Source: Pelodera strongyloides (lineage: Eukaryota; Nematoda; Chromadorea; Rhabditida; Rhabditidae). From it: a DNA stretch of 64,000 bases. Position 1 is the stretch's first letter. Each line of letters opens with the position of its first letter. The notes below the pieces were generated by a model. The model was not told where the DNA came from. It did no database searches and saw nothing but the letters and a program-made list of their open reading frames with translations. Below, one piece after another: positions 1-11,346 of this stretch. The position numbers and the translations under genes are program-made. The stretch spans positions 124,001 to 188,000 of the forward strand of contig JAANDG010000124.1 of the NCBI GenBank assembly GCA_036852015.1, written 5' to 3'.

Positions 1-557
1 GCACCCAGTTGCCTAAGCCCCGCCCCCCACAATTTAGCATGCGAAAATTAAACTAGACATTAGAATATGTGACGCTCGCATGCAAATAGTTTATTTTATT
101 TTTCAATCACTTTAGACACGTGTCGTTATTTAGAACTTGCTTTCTATTGTCTCTTACTTTTGTTTTATATTACTTTGTGTATTTGCTATTATTTTACAGA
201 TTTAGTTCAAAATAAGTTTGCTGTGCATGTTTATCATAAGATTCGGGTAGTCTTCTATCTGAAATAGGTTTCATATATACGATATTAGTTTTTAATTCTT
301 TTCTAGCTTGTAAATTCGTATTACATTTTTGTATTTCGAGATGGCATCAATCGTTTGCTCTAATCAGATTCAAAAGTCAAGTCCCTTTGAATATTGTAAG
401 GTGAAAAGTTTTCGCTATTTCTTCTCAATACTTTATTATCAATACATTGTTATTCGGTTATTCGGTTCGTTTTCTTTGTGAGTTTAAAGTGCGGTGTTCG
501 ACATACTGCATACGATATTTCCTTTTCAAATGACTATTTCTTATGTTTCTTTTTCAG

Positions 558-742
558 GGGTCCTGCTTCCTGCTTGAGCTCGAGCTTATCGTCATCCACG
601 TTGAGAACACTGCTGACAGCGCCAACGTCGATGTGTCTGAGCTCTTCCAACGGCCTGAGCTACCAGATGCTACCATTCCTGCCATGTGGAGCACCTCAAT
701 GAAGGCTACGGCACCTAAGGAGACTTCAACAATATGGTGGGT
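558..742 (+). CDS. Isolated exon-like open stretch, unknown
   Basis: This stretch follows a TTTTTCAG acceptor and ends before GTGGGT. The plus frame reads ELELIVIHVENTADSANVDV and on to ATIPAMWSTSMKATAPKETS, with good third-position C/G use, which sets it apart from the AT-rich surroundings. No matching upstream exon lies inside the window, and the natural join to the next candidate (1198-1368) brings a stop. It may be an internal exon of a gene that begins outside the window, or a fragment. No family recognised. Confidence 0.3.
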
Positions 743-1197
743 TCAATTCACATGATAATGCTATATGGCTAATTCACTCGGCACATGAGAGCTGTAAAAG
801 GATGAATTTGCATGATATGCATGTAAATTCATACTGTATTTTTTTGCGTTCTCCAATCATTAGAACCTTTCGGAAATGTCAATCCCGAACGACAAATTTG
901 CATGTCGTCCTTTCGGAAAGAGCATCCCGAACGCGCCTTTATTCTGCGTGAATTACCAACTTTCGATGTGCTGAGCACTTTTCGTCACTTTCACCGTACC
1001 GTGTTATCAACAGCAAGTGCGCGCACCCTACGTAAAATCGGGTAGCCTTCTAACTAAAGTTCATCAAAATGAAGTTTCCATGTAAACTATTGACTGTTGA
1101 GCCATGCGATGCTGCATTACCGAGGAGCGTTTTATTATTGTAATAACGAGTATTCTACAATGCCTTGCAAATGTTTATGGTCATTTTATATTTTATA

Positions 1198-1362
1198 GGC
1201 GTCCGGCCTGATCTTGTCAACAACATCGAGGAGCACGTCGGTGTGAGTGACCACATCCACGGAGTGGACGGCGAGGGGGATTGCGACAACGTCGTTAGCG
1301 ATGCACTCGGCGGATATGCATGCAGGGACACGCTACCTGAGAGAGAGAGAGGAGAACTGAAA
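1198..1362. CDS. Isolated GC-rich open stretch, orientation unclear
   Basis: The plus frame reads RPDLVNNIEEHVGVSDHIHG after a TTTTATAG acceptor and runs to a GTTGGT donor. The minus strand is equally open and reads ANDVVAIPLAVHSVDVVTHT and on to DKIRPDAYKI then stop, preceded by a CT-rich CAG acceptor. Both frames use C or G in the third position, because GAC and GTC are reverse complements. The minus reading would be a terminal exon. Neither matches a family I know. Confidence 0.25.
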
Positions 1363-1704
1363 GGTTGGTTACAGTTTTTCGATTGCTTAATTCTTGGTTA
1401 GGCTGGTTCCTCCATTCATTGAAATTCGCAAGTCTACAAAACATTTTGTTTCTTTCCTCTTGGAATAGAAAGAAAAGCGCTAAATGACTGTTTTCTAACG
1501 TGTGAGTGTGAAAGCCATTAAAAAATCTTTTGATTTCTTATACTGGAGGAGCCAGTTTCAACTAATTGGTTATGATGCTGATTCTGAATTGTATTATTTT
1601 GGAAGACTAAACGAACGCCGGACACCAGTTATGCCTGAAATGTCTGAAACGCCTGAAATAAAGTATGGACGTATGGAAGTAATATTATCGAACATACAAC
1701 ATTT

Positions 1705-1889
1705 TTAAAGCGAAATACCCCGGTTTTTGAAACGCATCGTGGACAACTGAATTCTTACGTATTTATGTAAAGTTGCTCGAATTTAGCTCTATTCTATTTT
1801 TTGTTATAATTTATGTTCATTGGCAAAATCTGCATAAGAATACTGGTGCACTCGATGTGTTTCAAAAACCGGCCGTTATTTCGCTTTAA
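1705..1889. mobile_element. MITE family A, TTAA-bounded
   Basis: Inverted ends TTAAAGCGAAATA...CCGG and TTTTTGAAACGCATCG face their complements across about 180 bases. TTAA stands at both outer ends, the target site of piggyBac-type transposases. Similar copies: 5785-5964 (decayed), 8226-8384, 20679-20842 (right end lost), 21632-21825, 33424-33605, 34274-34566 (nested), 35505-35690, 37432-37585. No copy codes for protein. Confidence 0.85.
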
Positions 1890-1919
1890 ATCAAGATGCA
1901 GAGTTGGCATATAAATAAC

Positions 1920-2540
1920 ATGCAAGGAGGAGATAGTAGAGACGTAGAGAAAGGGAAGCGGGGCTCAGGATACATTAATAAGTGAGAGAGAGCGAGAGTG
2001 AGAGAGATGGTCAGAAAACAAATCTATGAGAGAGAAATGGGGAGTGATGGAGAAAGAAATGGAGTGCAACGCGGTAATTAGCATAGCGTTAGTGAATGAG
2101 TAGTGAATCACATAGATATGTGGGAGAGAGCTTAGGAGTATAAAAGATATAAACGGTAGAGAGAGAGGGGAGAAATGGAGGGAGAGGGGTGAAGGGGGTA
2201 AGAAACATCTATGTGAGAGAGATATACGAGGGAGTTAGATAAGATGGGAGTGAGAGTAAGAGACATATCGAGGCGGGCAGATATATTAGGTAAAGAGAGG
2301 TCAGTGATAAGTAGTGACACGTTTAGAGTATGGTAGAGTGCTGCGTGAGAGAAGAGCTAAAAGACGCGAATCGTACTGATTAGGGTATTAAAGGGAGGAG
2401 ACTGATCGAGGGAGGACATAGATAGAGAGGGAGAAGAGGCACATATCCGAGAGAGATGGTCGAATGTTAGAGGGAACGGGAGAGAGGAGCTAGTTAGGGA
2501 AGTGTTTAAGTTAATTCTACTGAGTGAGAGAAGAGCTAGT
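1920..2540. repeat. GA-rich low-complexity tract
   Basis: Purine-rich plus strand with many GAGA runs; it borders the foldback element on its left. The open frames on the complementary strand are Ser/Leu repeats and not genes. Confidence 0.9.
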
Positions 2541-2544
2541 TAGC

Positions 2545-3566
2545 AAGGAAACAAAGTTGAGGTTGACATCGTGGCTGACTTCCGGGCTCACTCACATTTG
2601 CCTTCAACAGTGTCCATCTTCAAACGTTTTGGTCGACCACTACCTACCGTACTATCGCTACAGTATGGTAAGGGAGATGGGCAGTCTTCACACATCCACA
2701 CCCACCCAAGGCATTGGTTCGGGAGCACCCGAGCCTGGTGATTTCCCTTTCCAACTACCCGGGGGATGTTCTGCTATCTCCGGGTGCAATGTCAGGAAAT
2801 GGCCCTCGTTTCGGTTCACTGGTGTCAATCTTGGTGGCACTGGTTGCCAACCGAGAGGGGTTGACTGCCAGACTGTACTGCTTGGTATCATCAGACGGTC
2901 CCTGCTTTTGGTTTCAATATGCTTGGCAAAACCCAAGCCGCTCTTCTAGTACTCTGCATGTCCAGCTCAGTTTCGCGCATGCGTGGTCAGAAGTTATGCC
3001 GAAGGGAGGCGCCCGGTTCGGAGGCACTATTTAAATACCATCCGTTAGATCGGGATCTGAGATGCGTGTGGCTGTTGACACCCACCGGGGACTGCATGAG
3101 TAGTGCATTTCCTGGACCATTCCCAGCCGACGGTGTGTTAGGAACTGCGCTGGACATGCAGAGTACTAGAAGGCGGTCTTGGGTTTTGCCTTGTGTATTG
3201 AAACCAAAAGCAGAGCCCGTCTGATGGTACCAAGCGGTACGGTCTGGTGGTCAACCTCTCTCGGTTGGCAACCAGTGTCACTGAGGTTGGCACTAGTGAA
3301 TCGAAACTTGGGCCATTTCCGGGCATTGCACTCTGAGGTAGCAGAACATCCCCCGCGTAGTTGGAAAGGGGAGTCCCCAGGCTTGGGTGCTCCCGAACCA
3401 ATGCCTTGGGTGTGTGTGGGCCTGTGAAGGCTGTCTATCTCGCTTGCCTTACTGTAGTGATCGTATGGTGGGTAGTAGTAGATCGACGTGTTTGCTGATA
3501 GACGCGGTTGAAAACACATGTTAATGAAGTCGGAATTCACCCACGTTGACAATCTCAACTTTGTTT
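2545..3566. mobile_element. 1-kb foldback element with about 430-base inverted arms
   Basis: The left arm (2545-2973) and right arm (3137-3566) are diverged inverted copies, matching from ACAAAGTTGAG at the outer end to CTGCATGTCCAGC at the inner end, with a spacer of about 165 bases. Each arm keeps an open frame of over 120 codons whose translations correspond (both contain QGIGSGAP and CQPR). The two differ at many amino acids, so I read the frames as chance openness, not a conserved protein. GA-rich tracts flank both sides. Confidence 0.75.
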
Positions 3567-3572
3567 TCTGAA

Positions 3573-3590
3573 CCGAGTGAGAGAGAGAGG

Positions 3591-3626
<36 letters not shown>

Positions 3627-4017
3627 GGGAGATAAGTAGCAGTGTGGTGAGATCGAGATGGGGAGACGGAGCCTGGGACTGACGGAGGTAGAGATAGAGA
3701 TAGAGAGAGACGAAGGAAGGTGGGAGTTTGAAAGAAGAGGAATGATGGAAGGTAAATGAGGAGTGGGAGATGAGCGGAGAGGACGATGAAATAGTAACGT
3801 GTTTAGGTAACTGAATTATTTGACAAGAAGTATGGCAGGGAGGGTAAACGTAGATAGAGATACTACTGGCGATGGGGAGTTGCAGTAATTAGAGTTAGGA
3901 AATAAATTTGGGCGGAAAAACAGAGTGAGAGAGAGATTAAGAGAGAGAGAAAGCAAAAGAGAGAAAGAGAGAGAGTGAGAAAGAGGGAGAGAGAGAGGGA
4001 GAGAAAAGAAAGAAAGT

Positions 4018-4058
<41 letters not shown>

Positions 4059-4110
4059 AAGAAAGAAAGAAAGGTAGAGAGAGAGAGGGGAAAGAGAGGG
4101 AGAATCCATA
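3573..4110. repeat. GA microsatellite-rich tract
   Basis: Long GA runs, the longest at 4021-4055, with GAAA runs, on the right flank of the foldback element. Same purine strand as the left tract. Confidence 0.95.
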
Positions 4111-4817
4111 CAAGATATGACAGAGCAAGTAACGATGAAAGTTTATATGTTTAAGTATCATTAAACGTTTTGATTTATTTATTTATTTGAAAACAAGATT
4201 CTTGATTTTTTGTGCTTCCAGGTGCTTTTGGCTTTTCGAAAACATATATTTTTTGTAATGGTGTTGTATTTTTTTAATTATATGTTGTATGTTACCAGAT
4301 TATGTGCGTGTACAAGTATAGTTGGAAATGATTTATCAAAAAAGCGGAACTCGTTGTGTAAATCCAGCATTAGTACCTAATATGTATGACGGAGGACCAG
4401 GACTAGACCTATTCCTAAGTCTTATCCAAGGGTGATGAACATGCATTTTCATCTACAACACGGGTATGGTAATCGCTTTTCGAGGTGGAAGAACACACTG
4501 TTGGACAAGCTGAAATGATTTTTATTGTATGATTTGTCTATTTGTTTTGAAAATCTGATTTATTTGCAATTTTCTGTGACAGTCGCTTTTTTGGAACGGA
4601 TTTTGGGTGACTGCATTTCCATGCATCATATGCAAATTATGATTAGCCTAAAAAATCGAGCTCAATCTGAACTCATAGCATAAATACATAGGAATGCATT
4701 TTTCCGTCTTACATTTAAAAAACGACAGTTATGACAAATAGCGACAAAAGTTTCATTGTGATAATAGTTTGCCTTGGAGGACAATGTTTATCAATACAAC
4801 TCTCTTTTCCTCATCGT

Positions 4818-4880
4818 TTGTCTCTCTCTCTCTCGCTGTCTCTCTCACTCTCTCTCTCACTCTCTCTCACTCTCTCTCTG
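4818..4880. repeat. CT microsatellite
   Basis: Interrupted (CT)n run. A second CT-rich tract is at 5248-5351. Confidence 0.9.
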
Positions 4881-6004
4881 TTCTCATCATATCATGTTAG
4901 CTTTGAGTTTCATACACAGAATCCTCACGCAAAAAACTAGGCGTATGACATCCTATAACGAGGAACAATTTCTTCATAAGACTAATTTTCATGAGCTGGA
5001 CGATCTCTTTATGAAAATCACGTTTGCACCAAAAAAATGCGCACCTTGACAGCTTGTTGGTAAATTTTGCTGCTTTTGTGCGTGATTCCCTCTTCGACAA
5101 CAAAAGTTAAGATGCAGTGCAGCAAGAATGTGAAGTGATCCTGGAAGTCTGTTTGATTGTAATGAAAACGAGATTATCGTGTTTTACGTTTGAGCCAGTA
5201 AGCATTATCTCCGCCCACACTCCTTGCCTCATTTTTCACCCTGTCGTTCTTTCTCACTCTATCTGTCTCCCTCCCTCTCTCTCCCTCCTCCTCTCTCCCT
5301 CCATCCCTCTCTCTCTCACTTTCCCTCTCTCTCCCTTCTTCCTCGCTCTCTAACTACAGTATATGCCGAATAAAATGGAAAAGTTGAAAGCGAGCTCTGG
5401 TAATCACAGTTCATGAAACCTACCACATCATTTGTAACTCCGTCGCGGTGTCTCGTCACGATTTCAATGCATTCAAATAATGAGTTGGCGCCGTTTTCTT
5501 TGAGCTGGAAGTTGCTTTTAAAAATAACTTGGGAGTTCATTTTTTCTTTGTTGAGATTTTTTGGCCTAAGGTGCAAGAGGTGTGTGTGTGTGTGTGGTAG
5601 CCGCCCTGTTCAATTTTTTTACAAATGCGCCGGTAGAAACAAAACGTATGTCCTGATACAGTTAAAGGGTGAGGTCCAGCTCAGAAAACAAAAAAGTTAT
5701 TAGTTTTATTAGATTTCCCGTGTCTGTATCTACCAGAATAACTAAAACAAATTTGGCAGAAAATTATTTCCAACGAAATATGGAGTAAAAAATACCAGCT
5801 GTTTTATGAAACGCATCGTGGACAACTGAATTCTTACGTATATACATATGCTCGATTTTGCTCGAATTCAACTCGATTTTTATTCTAATTTATGTTCATT
5901 TGCGTAGGCTGCATAAGTATGCCAGTGTACTCGATGCGTTACAAAACCCGACAGGATTTCGCTGTCTACCGACGATAAATACAATCACTATAGGGAGTCT
6001 TCTA

Positions 6005-6266
6005 TTAGGGCGCATTCGGCATGTACATTTTCCGGAAAAGAAAAGAAAAAAGGTGGTTCGAGGAGATGACACCGAGAAAGAATACATGCAAAATAATTGC
6101 CGAAAATTGAAATGTACCGTAGTTGAATCTAATCAATCGATAATTTGCATGTCAGCATGTGTGCGCAAGACAATTGCATTTTCTTCTGGTGGTCCATCTC
6201 GAACCAAAAGTTTCTTTTTTCTTCTCCGGAAAAAACCGAAAATGCCCATCTTGTATGCGCCCTTAG
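6005..6266. mobile_element. MITE family D copy
   Basis: TTAGGGCGCATTCGG at the left, TGCGCCCTTA at the right; inner TTTTCCGGAAAAGAAAAG mirrored by TTTCTTCTCCGGAAAAA. Confidence 0.85.
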
Positions 6267-6498
6267 AGTCTCGATTTCTTATTGACCAACCTGTCGACAC
6301 ACCAAGCACAGTAACACGAACGACGCCGTCCCTCTCGCATTGTTACCATGCACCAATAAAGGACTGGTAAACCTGAAGGAGCCTGTGGTGAATGCAGAAA
6401 GAGTACCTTCACATCACAAATGATTACCAATACTCATTGAAGATCAAAAACTCCACCTAGTTCTGTGAGTTTATGTGAAAGAAAGAGGAACAAGCAAG

Positions 6499-6612
6499 CG
6501 TAGGCGGAGTTATCTCTAACACAAGTAGGCGGAGCTATCGGTCACGAATGTAGGCGGAGTTATCGGCCACAGTAGGCGGAGTTATCGATCACAAATGCAG
6601 GCGGAGCTATAG
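6499..6612. repeat. Tandem repeat, unit about 27 bases (GTAGGCGGAGTTATC)
   Basis: Four to five imperfect units built on GTAGGCGGAG(T/C)TATC. No coding sense. Confidence 0.85.
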
Positions 6613-8225
6613 CCCCAAATAAGGAGCTACGAAAATGTAAATCGGAAGTAAACTAATTAGAAACCAACTCGTCTTTCTTTGATTGTTTTGTGTCGAATAT
6701 GGCAAACAGACGTCGCAGGAACAGAGCCACGGCTTGTGTGTTATCGATTGAGTAGTCCTAAATGAAAAATAAAACCAATACGAGTTGTATAAACTACATA
6801 CTTTTATCTATCGTCCTGCATGTGCTATGCAATTGTATACCCTTCCGTGAACAGTGAGCATTTGCTACACAGAATGGTACACAATTTGCATTCAGATCAG
6901 ACCCACATGTCACGCCGCTTTAAAAAAAAAGAAAGAAGCTAAATGCACCTACTTTCCAAAGAGGGAAGGTGAGCAAATTAATCACTCGCTCGCTGTCCAG
7001 TTGACCTATTTGTGCGATTTGTAATTGGTAATTTGAACTGCAAATGTTCTCCATAACGCTCTCGGTGAATACGCTGTACCGGTGGCGGATCTAAACTGAT
7101 TATTATTGACAGAAAGAGGTAGAGAGTTGTGGCCTGTCAAGTCCATGTATGCGATTCGCACTGCGAAAATAACAAATGACTGTCCGTCAGAACATTCTAC
7201 ATGAACGGCAAATGCATACCGTAAGTCATGCAAATAACGCATTTGACTTGGTACTGCAGCGAAAGTGTATCAGACCCGTGCTATTTGAAATAGTTCCGTA
7301 CTAGATTAAAAATCGCTTCGGGGTCAAGTCATTTACATTGACTCGAACATGGACAGGCATTTGTCACTTTCGCAAGTGCGAATCGCATACACGGCGAGGC
7401 TATAAGAAGGCTATCGCTGATTGTTATATAGAGCATATACGTTTGCTTCAAGCGTTTCTTGGGTTTCTCTACCGCTCACATTTTTCCACTGTTCCAACCG
7501 AATATATAATATATTGATGCTTTCCTAACATGGATCACCTTTTTTCGATGTCCCGGGCGGGAATCGAACCACTCGGTGTAGTCCTTGTCGGATGCCGTGC
7601 ACAAACCCACTACCACTTGGACACGCTGGTGTGTGATCATGTTCAACCATTCGCAGCATTGTCCGCTTTTTGGACTCTGAAAAATGGGAGTGAATTCAAA
7701 AAAGTGTTTGATGGTGCTCATACTTCATATTGTTGCAATTGAGAATTAACTTCACGTCAGTAGCAAATTTCACGTTAAATAATGTTTCATCTCGCGAAAC
7801 TTGGGCGCGCAAACTTAATGGGCAAAAAGAACATATTTTTAAGTGTAAGTATCAAACAGTAGCAAAGCGAGCAAACATCTTTTGATTTGTTTACGAGCAA
7901 TTTTCATTTGCATCACTTGCATTCAAAGCTCAAAGCGAGCAATTTTGGGCAGGCGCGGGTTTCCTTTCCTTTCTTTCATTCGATTGGACTACCGTAATCT
8001 TTAGAAGATCAAGAAAGCAGTTAATAAATATAAATCGTCACCTGTGCAACTAAATACGTATCGTATTTCGTAATCACCTTCTCCACCTCTGCGAACATTG
8101 CAATATCACGGCGGAAGGTGCTTTTTCGACTTTTTACCCGATTCATTTTGTTGATGTTTTTATTTTAATTATCGTGTACCTAGAGCTGAAAACAACAAAT
8201 AAATATTTGTTAGTGGTGTTCAACG
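6613..8225. other. No gene seen
   Basis: AT-rich, with the tRNA-like module at 7551-7629; nothing else supported. The same holds for 4110-4800, 5360-5780 and 8385-8930. Confidence 0.6.
7551..7629 (-). repeat. tRNA-like module
   Basis: The minus strand has GTCCAAGTGGTAGTGGG (A-box-like) and GGTTCGATTCCCG (B box) about 40 bases later. The acceptor ends do not match a cloverleaf well. Likely tRNA-derived SINE or pseudogene. Confidence 0.5.
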
Positions 8226-8384
8226 TTAAAGCGAAATACTGACCGGTTTTTGAAAAACATCGTGTGCGCCCAGAATTCTTATGCAGCTTATGCAAATGAA
8301 CATAAATCAGAATAAAAAAATTGAGCTACCTTCGTGTAACTTGCCCGTGATGCGTTCCAAAAACCGGCCAGTATTTCGCTTTAA
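8226..8384. mobile_element. MITE family A copy
   Basis: Full-length TTAA...TTAA copy with both inverted ends (CGGTTTTTGAAAAACATCG on the left). Confidence 0.85.
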
Positions 8385-8931
8385 TATTATGTGCATACAG
8401 CGGATTTATTTGAAGTAATTTAAATAAAAATTGAATGAGCGAATAAAAACTACAGCATATTGTTCAGTTAGAAGAGCAGTGAGAGCCTTGACACATGAAT
8501 ACTAGCAAATCTAAAGTGATGCGTGAAGCTGTAAACTATAATAGAAAATATTTGTATTTGAGAATTACTGCTAAACATAAGAAATGTTGAAACGTCAAAT
8601 TTCCTCAAACATTGGATTTTGTCAATACATACGTTCATTGAAAATTCCCCTTCCAGCCCGAGAACCTTTTAAATTATTCAGAAACTTTCGCACATTTTAC
8701 ACTTCTATGGGGAGTTGCATATGTATGTACACCACAATGTTCCTTACAAGATCAAAGGCGTTCTGACTTGACTGACATACAAACTTCTAAATATACAAAT
8801 TCTTAAAACTTTTACTGAAATAAGAAGCAAAAGGATAGGTTCCGTTAGTGTATTGAAATATGAAGAAAAAAGTTCAGTTATTCTAATACGTGTGGTTTTA
8901 TTGGTGCGAATAATTTCTGTGCCAAGGAAAT

Positions 8932-9060
8932 GGGTGAGCCCATTTGGTGATGGTTCACTGTTTGCTTTTCGTGGGCCCACCCATTTGATGACCACTTCGT
9001 GACCATATGGTGACCAAGTTTCATCGAAAACGGTCGCCAACTGGTCAACAAGTAGTCACA
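8932..9060. repeat. Repeat family G (TTTGGTGA/TCACCAAA words)
   Basis: Arrays of GGTGACCA, CATTTGGTGA and TTCATCGAAAAC. Other copies: 26431-26584 (UBE3C intron), 43034-43186, 46088-46210. Each has a mirrored plan, so they look like decayed hairpin elements. Confidence 0.75.
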
Positions 9061-9846
9061 TTTTTAGGTAAAAAAAAAACGGTTTTTCTGTGGTTTCAGC
9101 GATTATTTCGTTGTCCTGTGTCGTATAATTTTAACTTTACGTATTACGGTCTAGATCTTCTTCAAGGGGAATTTTACATGTGGAACAAATTCAGTTTGGA
9201 AAGTTTACGAGTTAGACGCTGGTTCACTCGTCCATACAAAATTGTGTTTTCGCAGTTTTTTTTCTATCTGGGAATCACCCATTTCCTACGTTTTGCCCTC
9301 TTGTGGCATATATTTCACGCAGGTGAGCTGAATGTTCGAGCCGTAAAATGGACAGAAATTGAAATTTAACACCAAATTTTAACGGAAAACTCCAATTTTA
9401 TGGGTATTTCACTGAATATCTACGAATATAATGTTGATATTATTTTCCCACTTGTATGAACGCATAGACTTTTTGGGCCTGCCTGAAATGTAAATGAGTT
9501 TATTTAAGTACATATTCAGAAACCCCATAAAGGGTAAAAGAGTACATTTTGTCATGGAAAAATGCATTTGGCAAAAAAATGCAGTAAAATGTAAAGCCAA
9601 TAATGTGCCGTTTGAAGTAAAAGAAAGCTAAGAAGCCAAGTGTTCGAGAAGCAATTATCAAGTTCGTTTAGTTTAATTACATTGCGCCGAGTGGGTAATT
9701 GCTTTTGGAGAGTGATGGATTCTGGCGGGCGTGTGACAGTAGTGTAGAATCAACGATAGGTACAAGGAGTGAATTAGATAGCACTTTGTGAAACACCGCA
9801 TCATCGCAGCGCACGAATAGTTGTGAACACACTGAACCTATTAGTG

Positions 9847-9988
9847 GCCGTATGTTGTATGCACGAACGCGCCGGGAAGCTCCCCGCCTTTCAGTGGGAG
9901 GTGAGAGAAAGAGAGGGATCACACGAATCAGAGACACATATAGATAAATTCTCCCAACCTGGGAGGCTCCCGCTGTTCGTGCATACGG
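9847..9988. mobile_element. Hairpin element with GTATGCACGAAC ends
   Basis: GCCGTATGTTGTATGCACGAAC at the left, GTTCGTGCATACGGTC at the right, with mirrored GGGAGCTCCC-like inner parts. Confidence 0.75.
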
Positions 9989-10730
9989 TCACAGGATAAC
10001 CCTGTTATTAGTTTAGGTAGCTGAAAATTTGCACTTCAATAAACACGCACAGACAAAGTCACAAAGCCACAGGGGGCGCTGCGCAGCCCCTCAGCCCACT
10101 CTCTAGGGTGCGCGGCGAGGGTGCTAGGGGTGCGCGAATGCCATAAGGCGCCCCGTGGTACATCTGATGCGCGATTGTGGCGCATGCGGGATTTTCAATG
10201 AAAATGAATAGAATATTAACCTAAGCCTAGAGTATTTTCTGTTTTCGTGTTGCGTGATTTAATTTTGGTTTTTGACACGAAATTGTATACGGATAGGGAT
10301 ATTAAAACGGAAATAAAAGGAAGTTTTTGCATGCAGAGCATGCACCTTCCAATTATAATTTGGGTATATAAGCGAATTGAATGTATTGCTTGGATAAATA
10401 AATTTTGTAGTACGTACATATATTTAGAGTTGTTGTGGTGAACAAACAATGATGTATTGTTGATATACGATCCATTATGGGAGAAGATATATATATATAT
10501 ATTCAAGGTAGATCTTCGTGCATTTACGACTCCCAGACTGCCTTTATGTCATAATGTGGCAAGAAACACACTTCGGCACAAAAGAAAAAACAAGCGAAGA
10601 GTTCAAGAAGCCATTTTCTGACGCGACAAATATAAAAAGATTTGCAAATTCGATCGCGAAGCCCGTTCACGTGTAGTGATTCAATTTTGTCTTCTTTATG
10701 CCTTCATGTCAAGATGAGAAATACAAAAAG

Positions 10731-11179
10731 TTAAAGGGAGAGGCCCACGAAGAAAAAGTTTACCTCTATTTACTTGCACAGAATGTCCGGAATTTTAGAA
10801 ATATTACTGTAAAAACCGCATTTCTTTGCACCTAGAACTCACAGAGTTATTCCCCGGCAAACAGTTCGGCCAGGTACCGTAGTCAGAATCAATTTTTGCG
10901 TTTTTAGGGCATTACAATATTGGAAACGCTTTTTTATTATCGTGGAATGTTCTTCATTCGTTTAACCTTATTATGTAGAGAAAAATGTAAGGACTGATAT
11001 AACCGTGAAAACGTATTTGACGTTGCCGCCTACGGTACCTGGCCGAACTGTTTTCGGGGGAATAACTCTGTGAGTTCTAGGTGCAAAGAAATGCGGTTTT
11101 CACAGTAACATTCTGAAATTCCGGACATTCTTGCAAATATATTGAGGAAAGCTTTTTTCTCGTGGGCCTCTTCCTTTAA
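10731..11179. mobile_element. 449-base inverted-repeat element bounded by TTAA
   Basis: Arms of about 150 bases (left: TTAAAGGGAGAGGCCCACGA; right complement ends CGTGGGCCTCTTCCTTTAA), with matching inner parts ACCTAGAACTCACAGAGTTATT and the reverse. The right TTAA is shared with the palindrome that follows. Confidence 0.85.
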
Positions 11180-11346
11180 AGCGAAATGCTAGCCCCTTTG
11201 GAAAATTTGCATATGATAAGCAAATCCAATGTATCCTATGCTAATTTTGCACGATCGTCCACGGCAATCGTACAAAATTAGCATAGGATACATTGGATTT
11301 GCTTATCATATGCAAATTTTCCAAAGGGGCTAGCATTTCGCTTTAA
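11176..11346. mobile_element. 171-base near-perfect palindrome, TTAA-bounded (family B)
   Basis: TTAAAGCGAAATGCTAGCCC at one end and its complement at the other; the halves mirror each other around the ACGATCGTCCACGG centre. A second copy with few differences is at 19705-19875. They share the AAAGCGAAAT tip with family A. Confidence 0.95.

Noticed and set aside
2524..3558. Open frames of 106-141 codons in the foldback arms as genes
   Set aside because: The two arms differ at many amino acids and show no family motif; the openness follows from base composition and shared descent.
3816..4161. Ser/Leu/Phe-rich frames on the minus strand
   Set aside because: Translations of GA/CT microsatellite, not proteins.
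5858..6370. 170-codon open frame
   Set aside because: It spans parts of a family A and a family D hairpin element; no conserved sequence.
6499..6612. Short spaced repeats as a CRISPR-like array
   Set aside because: Units are imperfect and contiguous, spacers are not unique, and the genome is eukaryotic.
9007..9369. 120-codon open frame rich in Phe and Trp
   Set aside because: It begins in a family G repeat and shows no domain; AT-rich chance frame.
10060..10190. GC-rich island as a promoter
   Set aside because: Resembles another GC-rich repeat-like stretch at 50440-50590, and no gene starts nearby.
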